A stretch of DNA of 35,689 bases, from assembly GCA_021294835.1 (NCBI GenBank), contig JAJTDF010000030.1:1-35689 (forward strand). Direction: 5' to 3'. Position 1 is the first letter of the stretch, and the number at the start of each line of letters is the position of its first letter. Position numbers and translations under genes: made by a program. Of the stretch, positions 1 through 10,167 are shown in pieces. Source of the stretch: Planctomycetaceae bacterium. GTDB lineage: Bacteria; Planctomycetota; Phycisphaerae; Phycisphaerales; UBA1924. The notes below the pieces were generated by a model, which had not been told where the DNA came from, did not search any database, and saw only the letters and a list, made by a program, of their open reading frames with translations.

Positions 1-1719
<1,719 letters not shown>

Positions 1720-1775
1720 TCAGGCGGCAGACCGCCGGCCCGACGCACCCGCAAGTTCATCATGCTCGCAACCCC

Positions 1776-1804
1776 GCGGCCGGCCCGTTCATCGGGTCGG
1801 CCGC
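1776..1804 (+). terminator. Rho-independent-type terminator after gcvP
   Basis: A 12-bp GC-rich stem (left arm 1776-1787, right arm 1793-1804, one G/T-type mismatch) with a 5-base loop is followed by TTTGCTTG on the plus strand. It lies 57 bases after the gcvP stop and just beyond the end of the convergent fliS, so it may stop transcripts from both sides. The T-run is short. Confidence 0.6.
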
Positions 1805-1842
1805 TTTGCTTGATCGCCTTGAGCGGATCCCGATCCAGCGAC

Positions 1843-2274
1843 TCAGCCCGCCAGCGACAGCGTCGAGGAGACCGGCTGCTTGCCCACCCGCTCACCCTCG
1901 AGCTTCTTCATCAGCATCAGCCAGGTCTCGCGCTCGTACTCCAGCAGTTTGATCACCTCGTTGGCCTTGGCCACGTCCTTGCTGTGCGAGGCCTCCAGAA
2001 GGTGCGAAATCATGAACAGGTACAGGCTCGACAGCCGCTGGTACAGCGACGGGTCCGGATCAGGCTTCATGGTGCTGATCAGTTCCACGAGGATCGACCG
2101 CGTCCGCTGGAAGCCGTTGAACACCCCTTCGTAGTCCTTGCGTTCCATCGCGTCGCGGCCCTGCCGGCAGAACTTCAGAGCGCCGTCCAGCAGCATCAGA
2201 CGAAGCTCCTCCGGCTTTGCGGAGAGCACCTTGTTGGCCAGATATGCGTTGGTGGCGGCTGGATCTGAAGGCAT
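1843..2274 (-). CDS. fliS: Flagellar export chaperone FliS
   Basis: FliS binds the C terminus of flagellin in the cytoplasm and keeps it unpolymerised until export. The 143-residue product has the family length and layout: an N-terminal AYLANKVLSAKPEELRLMLL stretch (the FliS 'Y..N.v..a.peeLi.mLydga' signature), then LKFCRQGRDAMERKDYEG, a helical core with ILVELISTM, and the YLFMISHLLEAS helix. It starts with ATG at 2274. It lies 130 bases downstream of fliD on the same strand, the usual fliD-fliS order, and is probably cotranscribed with it. Confidence 0.93.
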   Translation of the reverse strand: MPSDPAATNAYLANKVLSAKPEELRLMLLDGALKFCRQGRDAMERKDYEGVFNGFQRTRSILVELISTMKPDPDPSLYQRLSSLYLFMISHLLEASHSKDVAKANEVIKLLEYERETWLMLMKKLEGERVGKQPVSSTLSLAG

Positions 2275-2385
2275 GGATGGGGGAACTATCGGCCCCCGAG
2301 GGCGTGCGGTTCAGCGTGCTGCCCCCTCAAAACCTGCGTCCACTGTCACTTATCCGCGATAAACCGCCATGCGCTTGACCGCCGA

Positions 2386-2403
2386 CGGCCCGACCGCGGG
2401 CCG
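2386..2403 (-). terminator. Small hairpin directly behind the fliD stop
   Basis: A perfect 7-bp G/C stem (2386-2392 with 2397-2403, loop of four) sits one base past the fliD stop codon on the minus strand. There is no T-run, so it is more likely a weak pause or an mRNA 3'-end stabiliser between fliD and fliS than a full terminator. Confidence 0.3.
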
Positions 2404-2404
2404 A

Positions 2405-5329
2405 TCAGAATCCCACACTGCCCGTGAAGGCGCGGATGTTGCCCAACTGGCCCTGCTGCCCCTGCAGCCGGCCGATGGTTTCCTCCATCCGCAGGAACTG
2501 CCTCTCCAGCCGGGACCGACGGCTCTCGATCCTGGCGTCGATTGATGTGATGCGGGCATTCTGCGCCGTCACCTGCTGGTCGAGCGCTCGGCTCTGCCGG
2601 GTCAGCACGCCGTCGCTGCTGCGGACATACGCGTCGGCCAGCGACGCCACCCGCTCGGCGATGCCCTGCACAGTGAAACCGGCGGGCGTGCGGTTGGTGA
2701 CGAACACGCCCGGAATGGCGTTGCCCTGCGCGTCTCGCACCGGAGTCTGCGTCACAGGCTGTGCCCGTGTGGATGCGGCGAAGAGGTCGGCCACCGCCTG
2801 CGGGTCGGTCTGCAGCGCCTGACGCAGACGCTCGCCATCCAGCCTCAGGTTTCCGCCCGTAGTCCCGAGCACGCCGACCTGAGCCAGATTCTGAAAGCGG
2901 CCCGTCACGCCCGTGGGGGTGCCGTTGATGATCTGCGTCAGCGCCTGACGCAGGCTGAGCATGTTGCTGTCGCCGGTCAGCGGGCTCCGGCGGTTGGTCT
3001 CGGTGTCATATTTGGTCTGCGTGTTGATGCGGTCCAGCAGCGTGTTGTACGCGCTGATGAACTCATCGATCGCGTCCTCCACGGCGCCGGCGTCCTGCGT
3101 CACGGTGATTGTCACCGGGTTGGGGCTGGCCGCCTTGAGGTTCAACGCCAGATTGGGCGCCACACCGGGAATGGTGTTGCTGGAGGTGCTGAACAGCAAC
3201 GCTCGCGTCGGGTCCGTCGAACCGTAAAACACCTTGGAGTCCACGCCCTCAGACACCGTGGAGACGCCCAGATCAAAGCCGCCGCCGGTGCCCAGGATGA
3301 ACGCTCCCGCCGTACCGCTCCCGCGTGCCGTCAGGCTCAGGCGAAAGGGCCGCGCCCCCGAGCCGTCGTTCACCACAGCCGCCGTCGCCGACACCCCGGC
3401 CGCGTTGATCTTCTCGGCAACCTGCTGCAGCGTATCGGTGGCCAGGAAGCTCACCGTCCGCTCGCCGCTGCCGTCGATCCGGTTGGACGAACCCGTACCG
3501 GACGCGGTGCCGGCGATGCCAAGGTCCCTCGCTGCGGTGCCTCGCACGTCGGTGATCGACAGACGCTGTCCGCCCGCCCCGCCCGTGCGGGCCACTTCCT
3601 CGATGAGGATGCCGTCACCTTTGTCGTTGATCCTCGCCCGGATGTCGCTGGCCTGAGCGTTGATCTGTGAAAGCACATCACCCACCGTGCGGTTGTCGGC
3701 TGACAGGTTGATCGTCCGCCGCTCGCCGTAGCTGTTGATCAGGTCAAAGGCACCCGGCTGCACGCCCCGCCCGCCATTGAGGCTGCTCAGCGGCGTGGCG
3801 CGGCCCACGTAGCTCATCTGCAGATTGGCCGACCGCAGAGTCGCGGGGCCGGTCACCGTCAGACCCAGCACACTCGCCCCCGGACCGGTCACGGTAAAGC
3901 CGCTCCCGCCCGAGGATGTGTCAGTGAAGATCAAACCGGTGCCCCGGTCATCAAGCGACGCCCGCACCCGTCCGCCGGTCTCCGAGGAGATCTGGTTGAT
4001 CACGTCGGTCAGCGACCCGGATGTGTCCAATGCGAACGAGAAGCTCTCGCCGTCACGCGTTGAGATCCCAAGCTGATCGCCCGACAGTCCGCTGCCGCCC
4101 AGAAGGTTCCGCGTAAGCACGGACCCCAGCCCGGCCAGAAGCCTGCGGCCCGTCAGCGTGCCGCCGGTGGTGCTGCCCAGCAACCCCAGGTCCGCTGCGG
4201 TCGTCGAACTGGAACTGATTTCGCTGACCTGCAGCGTGGCGCCCGGCCCGCTGGGCACCGTCAGGTCCACCAGTTCAAGCCGCGTGCCGTCAGATGAGAT
4301 CTGCGCCCGAACCGCCTGCGGCCCGCCCGCCGTCGTGCGGGCCTGCGTGTTGATCCGCTCGATCACACCCTGAATGTCGGTCACCGCCGAGGCCACCTGT
4401 GTGATTCTGGCGGCCGTACCCGGAGGCGAGCCCTCAGGCACCCGCTCCTCGAACATGTCACCCAGGTCGATGTCGAACGTCTGACCCGAACGCGAGCGGA
4501 TCCGCAGATCCGGGTTCACCAGACCGCCCGCCCGCGAGAGCGATACCCCCAGCCCGTCATTGATGTTCGCCAGCGCCGTCGCGTTGCCAAGCCGTGCGAT
4601 CTGCGTCCCGGTGACTCGGCCGCCGGCCGCTGCCGAACCCGCGATCCCCAGGCTCGTCGCCGTCGTAAAGCCCGCTGCGTCCGCCACCGTCACAGAGCCC
4701 GTGCCGCCACCCTGATCCTCCACCACCAGACCGCCGCCTGAAACGCTCATCCGCACCCGGGCAGTGCCGTTGTTGTTCACCGCCTCGATCACCTCGTTGA
4801 TCGTCGCCGCACGCGACAGGTCCACCGTCGCGATCCGACCCGCCGAGTCGGTGACAGTGATCCGACCGCGAGCCACCCCGGTGCCGCCGTTGAGTTGCGA
4901 AAGCGGAGTGTCGCGATCCAGCCGGGCCTGTCGGCTTTCAAACGTCATCGAGGTGGCGCCGATGCCCGATGTGTTCTGGTCCCCAAAGCCCCGGCTGAGC
5001 ACCTGCTGGGTCGATACCAGGCGATCCACGATGAACTGGTACGCGCCCGGGGCCGCCCCCGGCTGCGCCGTCGCCGTCAGAACGTTTGAGTCGCTGCTGG
5101 CCGTCGTCGCGGCCCGGAACACACTGGCAGTGTTGAACTTCTGAGCCGCCGTCCGCAGCGACGACAGCCGCGTGTTGACGTCCAGAATCGCAGCTTGCTG
5201 CTGCTGCAGCGTCCGGATGCGGGCCTGGGCGGAGGTCTTGGGCCGACCGTCCAGCGCCAGCAGCTGGCCGATGATCTGCTCGCGGTTGATGCCGCTGAAA
5301 AGGCCGACAGATGAAGTGACGCCACTCAT
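2405..5329 (-). CDS. fliD: Flagellar filament cap protein FliD (hook-associated protein 2), greatly enlarged
   Basis: FliD forms the oligomeric cap at the tip of the growing flagellar filament and helps flagellin fold into it. The start is ATG 5329 (MSGVTSSVGLFSGINREQII), preceded by GGAG at about ten bases; the open frame continues upstream but is not FliD-like. Residues 10-115 are the N-terminal domain, with a heptad-like KTSAQARIRTLQQQQAAILD segment. Residues about 715-974 are the C-terminal domain (DAIDEFISAYNTLLDRIN, SPLTGDSNMLSLRQAL) ending in a coiled coil (DARIESRRSRLERQFLRMEE). Between them lie about four hook-IN-type modules (about 141-231, 250-385, 397-490, 512-607) plus the usual terminal IN motif near 630-645. 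Length is 974 residues against roughly 450-700 in most bacteria. fliS follows on the same strand. Confidence 0.9.
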   Translation of the reverse strand: MSGVTSSVGLFSGINREQIIGQLLALDGRPKTSAQARIRTLQQQQAAILDVNTRLSSLRTAAQKFNTASVFRAATTASSDSNVLTATAQPGAAPGAYQFIVDRLVSTQQVLSRGFGDQNTSGIGATSMTFESRQARLDRDTPLSQLNGGTGVARGRITVTDSAGRIATVDLSRAATINEVIEAVNNNGTARVRMSVSGGGLVVEDQGGGTGSVTVADAAGFTTATSLGIAGSAAAGGRVTGTQIARLGNATALANINDGLGVSLSRAGGLVNPDLRIRSRSGQTFDIDLGDMFEERVPEGSPPGTAARITQVASAVTDIQGVIERINTQARTTAGGPQAVRAQISSDGTRLELVDLTVPSGPGATLQVSEISSSSTTAADLGLLGSTTGGTLTGRRLLAGLGSVLTRNLLGGSGLSGDQLGISTRDGESFSFALDTSGSLTDVINQISSETGGRVRASLDDRGTGLIFTDTSSGGSGFTVTGPGASVLGLTVTGPATLRSANLQMSYVGRATPLSSLNGGRGVQPGAFDLINSYGERRTINLSADNRTVGDVLSQINAQASDIRARINDKGDGILIEEVARTGGAGGQRLSITDVRGTAARDLGIAGTASGTGSSNRIDGSGERTVSFLATDTLQQVAEKINAAGVSATAAVVNDGSGARPFRLSLTARGSGTAGAFILGTGGGFDLGVSTVSEGVDSKVFYGSTDPTRALLFSTSSNTIPGVAPNLALNLKAASPNPVTITVTQDAGAVEDAIDEFISAYNTLLDRINTQTKYDTETNRRSPLTGDSNMLSLRQALTQIINGTPTGVTGRFQNLAQVGVLGTTGGNLRLDGERLRQALQTDPQAVADLFAASTRAQPVTQTPVRDAQGNAIPGVFVTNRTPAGFTVQGIAERVASLADAYVRSSDGVLTRQSRALDQQVTAQNARITSIDARIESRRSRLERQFLRMEETIGRLQGQQGQLGNIRAFTGSVGF

Positions 5330-5679
5330 ACGACCGGCTCCATACCCCCCAACCTCACCATGCCGTCCAACCAGACGGCCCGTCCCCGGTGCCCCGTCTG
5401 GGTCAATCGCCCTCCGGCGATCACCCATCCAGCAACACCGCAGACGAACCACGGCCCTTCGCTTAGATCGGCCCGATCGGCTCCACTCTCTCCGTCCGAG
5501 AAGCAGGGCGTGTACCCTCATCACCTCACCGGAGCCCCGTCGCCCTGCATCCCCGCCATCAGCCGGACCGATCCCTCATCTCCTTACCACTGACAGCCGA
5601 CCGCACCCCTTCGCCGACTCCTCCATATCACCTTGGCAGACCTCCTTCTCCTCCGATAACCGATCCCGCCCTCCCCCGC
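5330..5679. other. Divergent intergenic region between fliD and a membrane-protein gene
   Basis: These 350 bases hold no convincing coding region. The left end carries the fliD ribosome-binding site (GGAG on the minus strand). A 13-bp perfect palindrome (GATCGG-C-CCGATC) lies at 5466-5478. I see no clear sigma-70, sigma-28 or sigma-54 promoter on either strand. A lone CCGATAA near 5656 resembles a sigma-28 -10 box but has no matching -35. Confidence 0.5.
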
Positions 5680-6408
5680 ATGTCGACGCCCGCCGCCGCC
5701 ATTCCGTCCGCCACCCCACCGCTCGTCGATCGGCCCCCGGCCTCCCTCACACCGGGTACCGATCCGACCACCGCCGGCAGCCCACAGGGCTTGAGCGCGC
5801 CGGCCTGGCTGCGGACGCTCGTCCTGATGGTGTGCGCCGTCGCCGGCCTGACCGGCCTGGCTTTGCTGGCCGGCGCCGCCCTGCAGTCCCCGCGGGCGTG
5901 GTTCGCCGCCGTCTTTGCGCTGGTGATCATCGGCGCCGCCGCCTTTGGCGTGCATCTGGCCCGGCAGGCCCGCCTGCCCGGCCGCGCTGTCTCGCTGCTG
6001 TGCGTCGCCGGATGCGTCGGCTGCGGCGGCCTGTTCGCCCACCTCAGCGTCAGCGGACAACTCCTCGGCCGCAGTGTGCTGCCCCTCACCGCCGCGCTGC
6101 TGCTGGCCTCCGCCCTGCTCACGGGCCTGGCCGGCCTTGAGGTCCTGCTCCGCAAGCCCGCCCAGACGCTGCCCCGCCTGGTCAAAGGCGTGCTGCTGCT
6201 GGTGCCGCTAGGGGTCATCTTCGCCTTCCGCAACCACCCGGCCCTGGCCCAGTCCTGGTCGGCCTTGCCGCCGATGGCCAAGGTGCTGGTAGCGATCTTC
6301 GGCTTCCTGGTGCTCGCGGGCATCTTCTGTGCCGCCGCCCACCTGCTCATTCGCGCCTTCGCCGTCGGCGTGGAGGCCGCCGAAGAGGCCGAGGACCGCC
6401 CGGTCTGA
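5680..6408 (+). CDS. Membrane protein of unknown function with about six transmembrane helices
   Basis: I do not recognise a family. The 242-residue product has a 40-residue Pro/Ala/Thr-rich, probably cytoplasmic N-terminal region, then about six hydrophobic segments near residues 45-65, 73-93, 103-121, 131-155, 168-184 and 205-230. It ends in a short acidic tail (EAAEEAEDRPV). Two cysteine-rich spots occur in the third helix (LLCVAGCVGCGG). The start is ATG 5680, without an obvious Shine-Dalgarno sequence; a later start cannot be excluded. It is transcribed away from fliD and converges on the next gene, so it appears to be a single-gene unit. Confidence 0.75.
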   Translation: MSTPAAAIPSATPPLVDRPPASLTPGTDPTTAGSPQGLSAPAWLRTLVLMVCAVAGLTGLALLAGAALQSPRAWFAAVFALVIIGAAAFGVHLARQARLPGRAVSLLCVAGCVGCGGLFAHLSVSGQLLGRSVLPLTAALLLASALLTGLAGLEVLLRKPAQTLPRLVKGVLLLVPLGVIFAFRNHPALAQSWSALPPMAKVLVAIFGFLVLAGIFCAAAHLLIRAFAVGVEAAEEAEDRPV

Positions 6409-6453
6409 CCGGCTCGCCAGGGGTCGCCCATCGCCACACCGCACCAATGACAA

Positions 6454-6475
6454 CGCCCCGGATCACTCCGGGGCG
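6454..6475 (-). terminator. Rho-independent-type terminator
   Basis: A perfect 9-bp stem (6454-6462 with 6467-6475) and a TCAC loop lie between two convergent genes. On the minus strand it is followed by TTGTCATTG and sits about 57 bases after the stop of the 675-residue exported protein, so it most likely serves that gene. It could also stop the plus-strand membrane-protein gene. Confidence 0.6.
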
Positions 6476-6532
6476 CTGGGTCATGCCATCTCAATGGCGT
6501 CTCTGCCTTTGGCCCGCCGGGCGAATTGGTCC

Positions 6533-8560
6533 TTACGGGGCCGTCGTGCGCGACACGATGTCCAGCCCGCCTTGGACAGCGTGCATCTGGAAGGTCAGAT
6601 CGCCGAAATATCCGGTCCACCAGTTGGCCGGGGGCAGCTTGCTCACCCAGGTCGGCGGCGCGGGCCGCCGGGGCTCGCGGTTCTCCTCCTGAGCCATCAT
6701 CTCCTCAAACGGGTCCGCCGTCGGGTTGCGCAGCTCATAGTCGAGCATCTGGAAGTACTGCCTTGCGTCCAGCCAGCTGGCCGCGATCGCATCGGGCTTC
6801 ATCGCCGTCGCCGCCTTGCTGAACGCGGCATTGGTCGCCAGCCCGCCCTCGGCCCGCGTGGACTGCCGCAGCGCGTTCTCCACTGCCGCCGGCGGGCCGA
6901 CAAACAGGAAGTCCTTGCCGATGCCCAGCACCGGCACATCAATGCCCATGCCCCCCGGCGTCTCGTAGATCTGGCTCCCCTCAAAGTCGCGAGGCTTGAG
7001 CATCCCGCCGCCCGCGAGGTTGATCAGGTTCTGAATCGGAATCGCATCCCGCATCCGCACCGCAAAGAGCACCTGGTGCGACCTGGGACCCATCGGCTGC
7101 ACCAGGCTCTCGCTGATGATCACCTCCGGACCAATGACCGAGAACACCGGCCCGGCGAACGCCTCGGCCTGCTGCAGCGCCGCCTCGGCCTCCGGCCGCT
7201 GATCCGCCGGCAGTTCCGTCAACGCCTCCCGCACGGCGGGCAACAGCTTGTCAAACGCCAGATTGACCTGTCCGGCCGACATCGCGTCCGCAGCGGCAAA
7301 TGCCGGGGCCCGCAACGCGCCGCTCATCGGGCTCAGCACCTTGAGGATGCCGCCCAGACCCGGCGTGAGGAAGTGCGCCGTGGTGGTCGAGCCGCCGTCT
7401 TCATCGAACGAGAGCGTCACCGAGATCGCCTGCGTGCCCTTGAAGCCGGTCGCCGCAAGCAGAAAATCGACCATCCCCACGCCAAAGCCGGGAGCCAGCA
7501 TCCCCTCCTCGTCTTCGCCGGCCTGGGCGTTCTGCGCCGCCTTCCGCTGCTCGGCCAACTCCTTGCTCAGCGGCTCCATCAGCACGGTCACATGACCCTG
7601 CGCCGTCCGCGGGTGCCGCGCTTGCGCTGCCTTGTACGCCGGCGAGTCCGCCGCCGATTCGCCCTTGCCGGCCAGCCGGTCGATCGCCGCCTCCATGCCC
7701 GGCTTGCTGTTGGCGATCACGAATCCCGTGCCGGCGCGGTGCACGTGCCAGGTGCCGTACAGGGCCACCTGCCGCGCGATGTCCGCATCACCGAACGACT
7801 CGCCCGCATCCATGAACCCCAGGTTTTCCTTGATCTGCTCCTCGGGCGTGCCATTCTCACGCATCATCTTCTCAAGCCGCTCGCGGCGCGTCTTGCGTTC
7901 AGCAGCCGCCGCCTCCTTCAGCCGCTTCTCCAGATCCGTCAGCCGCACCACCCGCACCTTGGTCCCGGCGATGTCCTCCTCCTCCACCGTCACCTGCTTG
8001 CGACGTTCAAGCTCCTCCAGTGCCTTGGTCAGCGCCGTGTTCATCGCCTCGGCGTTCTCGCCGTACTCGCTGAACACCAGCAGCCCTGGGGCCGAGGGGG
8101 CCGGCTTGTCGTCACCCCCCTGGGCCGCCGCCGGCTTGGGCATCGTCACCGCCACGCCCACGTTGCCGGTCGGAGCCGGGATCTCATCGGTCTTCACCCC
8201 CGCATCCTCCAGAAAGCTCCGCAGCGTGTTCAGCGCAGCCCGAAGGCTCTGCGTGTCCACCGGAGCCCCGCCCAGCGCTCCCAGCATGCCGTCGGCCATC
8301 GGTGCCGGCGCCACCGGCTCATCCAGCATCGCGTTCCACAACGCCCGCACTTCGGCCGACGCCGCCGCCTTGCCCAGGCCCGACTTCCCGAACGACTCGC
8401 TGATCTTCGCCCAGTTGTCCACCGAGGCCACCACCAGCGCCTCGCGCGGGGCCAACTCAGCGATCGACGGCGCCGCCTGGCCCGGCATGCACACCGCCGT
8501 GGTGCCCACGACAGCGGCCAGGACAAATCGGCGGGCACGGGCGGCAAACACTGAACCCAT
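6533..8560 (-). CDS. Exported protein of unknown function (675 residues)
   Basis: The start is ATG 8560, with GGAG nine bases upstream. The frame stays open further upstream, but only from this start is there a signal peptide: RR in the n-region, then a hydrophobic core (FVLAAVVGTTAVCM) and a likely cleavage after GQA. The mature part opens with IAELAPREALVVASVDNWAKISESFGKSGLG, a pattern typical of large exported proteins annotated DUF3352-like in planctomycetes; this link is from memory and tentative. A charged, probably coiled-coil stretch (LEELERRKQ... LEKRLKEAAAAERKTRRERLEKMM) lies near residues 175-235. The C-terminal third contains WLDARQYFQMLDYEL and a Pro/Arg-rich linker. The protease gene lies 218 bases upstream on the same strand, so the two may share a transcript. 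Confidence 0.8.
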   Translation of the reverse strand: MGSVFAARARRFVLAAVVGTTAVCMPGQAAPSIAELAPREALVVASVDNWAKISESFGKSGLGKAAASAEVRALWNAMLDEPVAPAPMADGMLGALGGAPVDTQSLRAALNTLRSFLEDAGVKTDEIPAPTGNVGVAVTMPKPAAAQGGDDKPAPSAPGLLVFSEYGENAEAMNTALTKALEELERRKQVTVEEEDIAGTKVRVVRLTDLEKRLKEAAAAERKTRRERLEKMMRENGTPEEQIKENLGFMDAGESFGDADIARQVALYGTWHVHRAGTGFVIANSKPGMEAAIDRLAGKGESAADSPAYKAAQARHPRTAQGHVTVLMEPLSKELAEQRKAAQNAQAGEDEEGMLAPGFGVGMVDFLLAATGFKGTQAISVTLSFDEDGGSTTTAHFLTPGLGGILKVLSPMSGALRAPAFAAADAMSAGQVNLAFDKLLPAVREALTELPADQRPEAEAALQQAEAFAGPVFSVIGPEVIISESLVQPMGPRSHQVLFAVRMRDAIPIQNLINLAGGGMLKPRDFEGSQIYETPGGMGIDVPVLGIGKDFLFVGPPAAVENALRQSTRAEGGLATNAAFSKAATAMKPDAIAASWLDARQYFQMLDYELRNPTADPFEEMMAQEENREPRRPAPPTWVSKLPPANWWTGYFGDLTFQMHAVQGGLDIVSRTTAP

Positions 8561-8778
8561 AAAGCGACTCCGGCTTGAAAACCGCGGCCCGTTCAGCGGG
8601 GCGGGCAACGCGCCGCCCGATCCTGCCGTGCCGCCACCCCCCACCCACACCCTCACCACCCCGCCCGTCCGCACCCTCCCCGCCTCCCCACCCCTTCCCC
8701 CCCCCACTCATCAGGAACATCTCCCGGCGCGTTCCACGCCGGCCAAGTCCGCCCGCAGCCGCCGGCCACCGGTCGGCC

Positions 8779-9897
8779 TCAGCGGCTGCCGGCGTCCTCA
8801 AGCTGCGACGGGGCGGTGAACGCCTGCCGCGCCGGCGGCGGGTTGTAGACGTGCCCGGAGTTCGGGTTGTTCTTGTCGTACGCAAAAGCGTCGCGATTGC
8901 GGACAAAGTCCCGCACGTACCGCGCCGGAATCGCAAACCCCAGGCCCTCGCCGAAGGTCAGCTTCATGTTGGTCACGCCGATCACCTCGCCCCGGTCGTT
9001 GAACAGCGGACCGCCGGAGTTGCCAGGGTTGATCTGCGCCGTGGTCTGGATGTAGCTCAGGCCCTCAAAGTTCCGCTGCGTAGTCGCGATCACGCCCGAG
9101 GACAGCGTCCGCTCCAGGCCCAGCGGGGCGCCGATGGCGAACACCGCCTGACCGGCCGCCAGATCCTCCTCCGCCTGCATGAACACCACCGGGAAGGGCT
9201 TCCCGTCGATCAACTTCATCTTGATCAGCGCCAGGTCGGTGTGCGCGTTGACCGCGACGATCTCCACGTCCTCCACCTCCACCCGGCGGAAACCGCCCGC
9301 GCCGCCCTGCTCCTCCAGGAACAGCGTGCACCGCAGTTTGGTCTCGCCCTGAATCACGTGGGCATTGGTGATCGCGTAGCCGTCGGGGTGAATCACAAAC
9401 CCCGAACCCAGCCCGCCCGGCGTGGAGACCTTGATCACCCCGGCCCCGAACTGCCGCGAGAGTTCCTTCGGCGACCGCTGCGGGAGCGGCGAAGCCGACA
9501 CCCGGAACAGATCCCCGCTCTGCACCGCCGCCGCCGTCGTGCCGTGCGTGTGCCGCACCACCGAAGCCACCCGCGTGCGGGGCACTTCCAGCAGCGTGTA
9601 GCCCAGGTCCAGCCACAGCGTCTCAGAGTTCTCTTTGATGATCGGCGCCGTCAGCACCGTGCCATCGGTCAGCGTCACCACATCGCCCGGCTCGGCCTTG
9701 GCCGGCTCACCGGCCGCTGCCGCGGGCTTGGCCGCATCGGGCTTGGCCGGCTCGGGCTTGGCCGCCGCCGGCGTCGCCGGGCTGGCCGGCACCGCAGCCG
9801 TCCCCGCCGCTTGCGCCAGCGCCGCCGCCGTCAGGCCGCCGAATCCCCCAACCACCGCCGCCATCCCCACCACCATCATGGCCACCGTGCTGCGCAT
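8779..9897 (-). CDS. Exported trypsin-like serine protease (HtrA/DegP type, no PDZ domain)
   Basis: Envelope serine endopeptidase of the S1C type. The start is ATG 9897 (MRSTVAMMVVGMAAVVGGFG), which gives a clean signal peptide; upstream in-frame codons do not. After an Ala/Pro/Lys-rich linker (residues about 35-70) comes a small beta-rich domain (VVTLTDGTVLTAPIIKENSE). The protease domain follows, with triad His180 (TNAHVIQG), Asp221 (NAHTDLALI) and Ser294 (NPGNSGGPLF). The protein ends about 50 residues after the domain, so the PDZ domains of DegP are missing. It is 372 residues long. It is divergently transcribed from the FG-GAP protein. A chaperone-protease role in envelope quality control is inferred; the substrate is unknown. 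Confidence 0.92.
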   Translation of the reverse strand: MRSTVAMMVVGMAAVVGGFGGLTAAALAQAAGTAAVPASPATPAAAKPEPAKPDAAKPAAAAGEPAKAEPGDVVTLTDGTVLTAPIIKENSETLWLDLGYTLLEVPRTRVASVVRHTHGTTAAAVQSGDLFRVSASPLPQRSPKELSRQFGAGVIKVSTPGGLGSGFVIHPDGYAITNAHVIQGETKLRCTLFLEEQGGAGGFRRVEVEDVEIVAVNAHTDLALIKMKLIDGKPFPVVFMQAEEDLAAGQAVFAIGAPLGLERTLSSGVIATTQRNFEGLSYIQTTAQINPGNSGGPLFNDRGEVIGVTNMKLTFGEGLGFAIPARYVRDFVRNRDAFAYDKNNPNSGHVYNPPPARQAFTAPSQLEDAGSR

Positions 9898-10084
9898 GCG
9901 TGTCTCCGGCGGGCCCGCGCGGCCCGCAATCGCCCGCCTCCGCACCGCCCGGCCCATGCCCCCACTGGGCATGCCAGCCAAGCGGCCGTCCGCGAGCCAA
10001 CCCACCTGCCCGGGGTCCTCCCCAACGGGGGATTCACCGAGCGGCGGAGTATAGTGGTCTCCGTGCGACCGGCCCCACCCACGC

Positions 10085-10146
10085 GGGTGTCCGCCATGGG
10101 GGGGTGTCCGTCATGGGGGTGCCCGCCAAGGGGGGTGCCCGCCGAG
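10085..10146. repeat. Imperfect 15-17 bp tandem repeat in the leader of the FG-GAP gene
   Basis: Four units of roughly GGTGYCCGYCAWGGGG follow each other, the last truncated; the central T/Y positions lie at 10088, 10105, 10120 and 10136 (spacings 17, 15, 16). The array ends 21 bases before the start codon at 10168, so it is probably within the 5' leader. It lies in the 270-base divergent region shared with the protease gene. The only TA-rich hexamer there (AGTATAGT, 10048-10055) reads as a possible -10 box on either strand, without a good -35. Confidence 0.6.
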
Positions 10147-10167
10147 TCGCAACACTTTGGAGTCGCC

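Noticed and set aside
5466-5478. GATCGG-C-CCGATC palindrome upstream of fliD
   Set aside because: A short GC-rich palindrome expected by chance in this composition; no second copy or promoter nearby.
8575-10167. In-frame upstream extension of the FG-GAP gene across the protease gene
   Set aside because: Arg/His/Pro-rich translation antisense to a clear protease; the ATG at 10168 has a ribosome-binding site and signal peptide.
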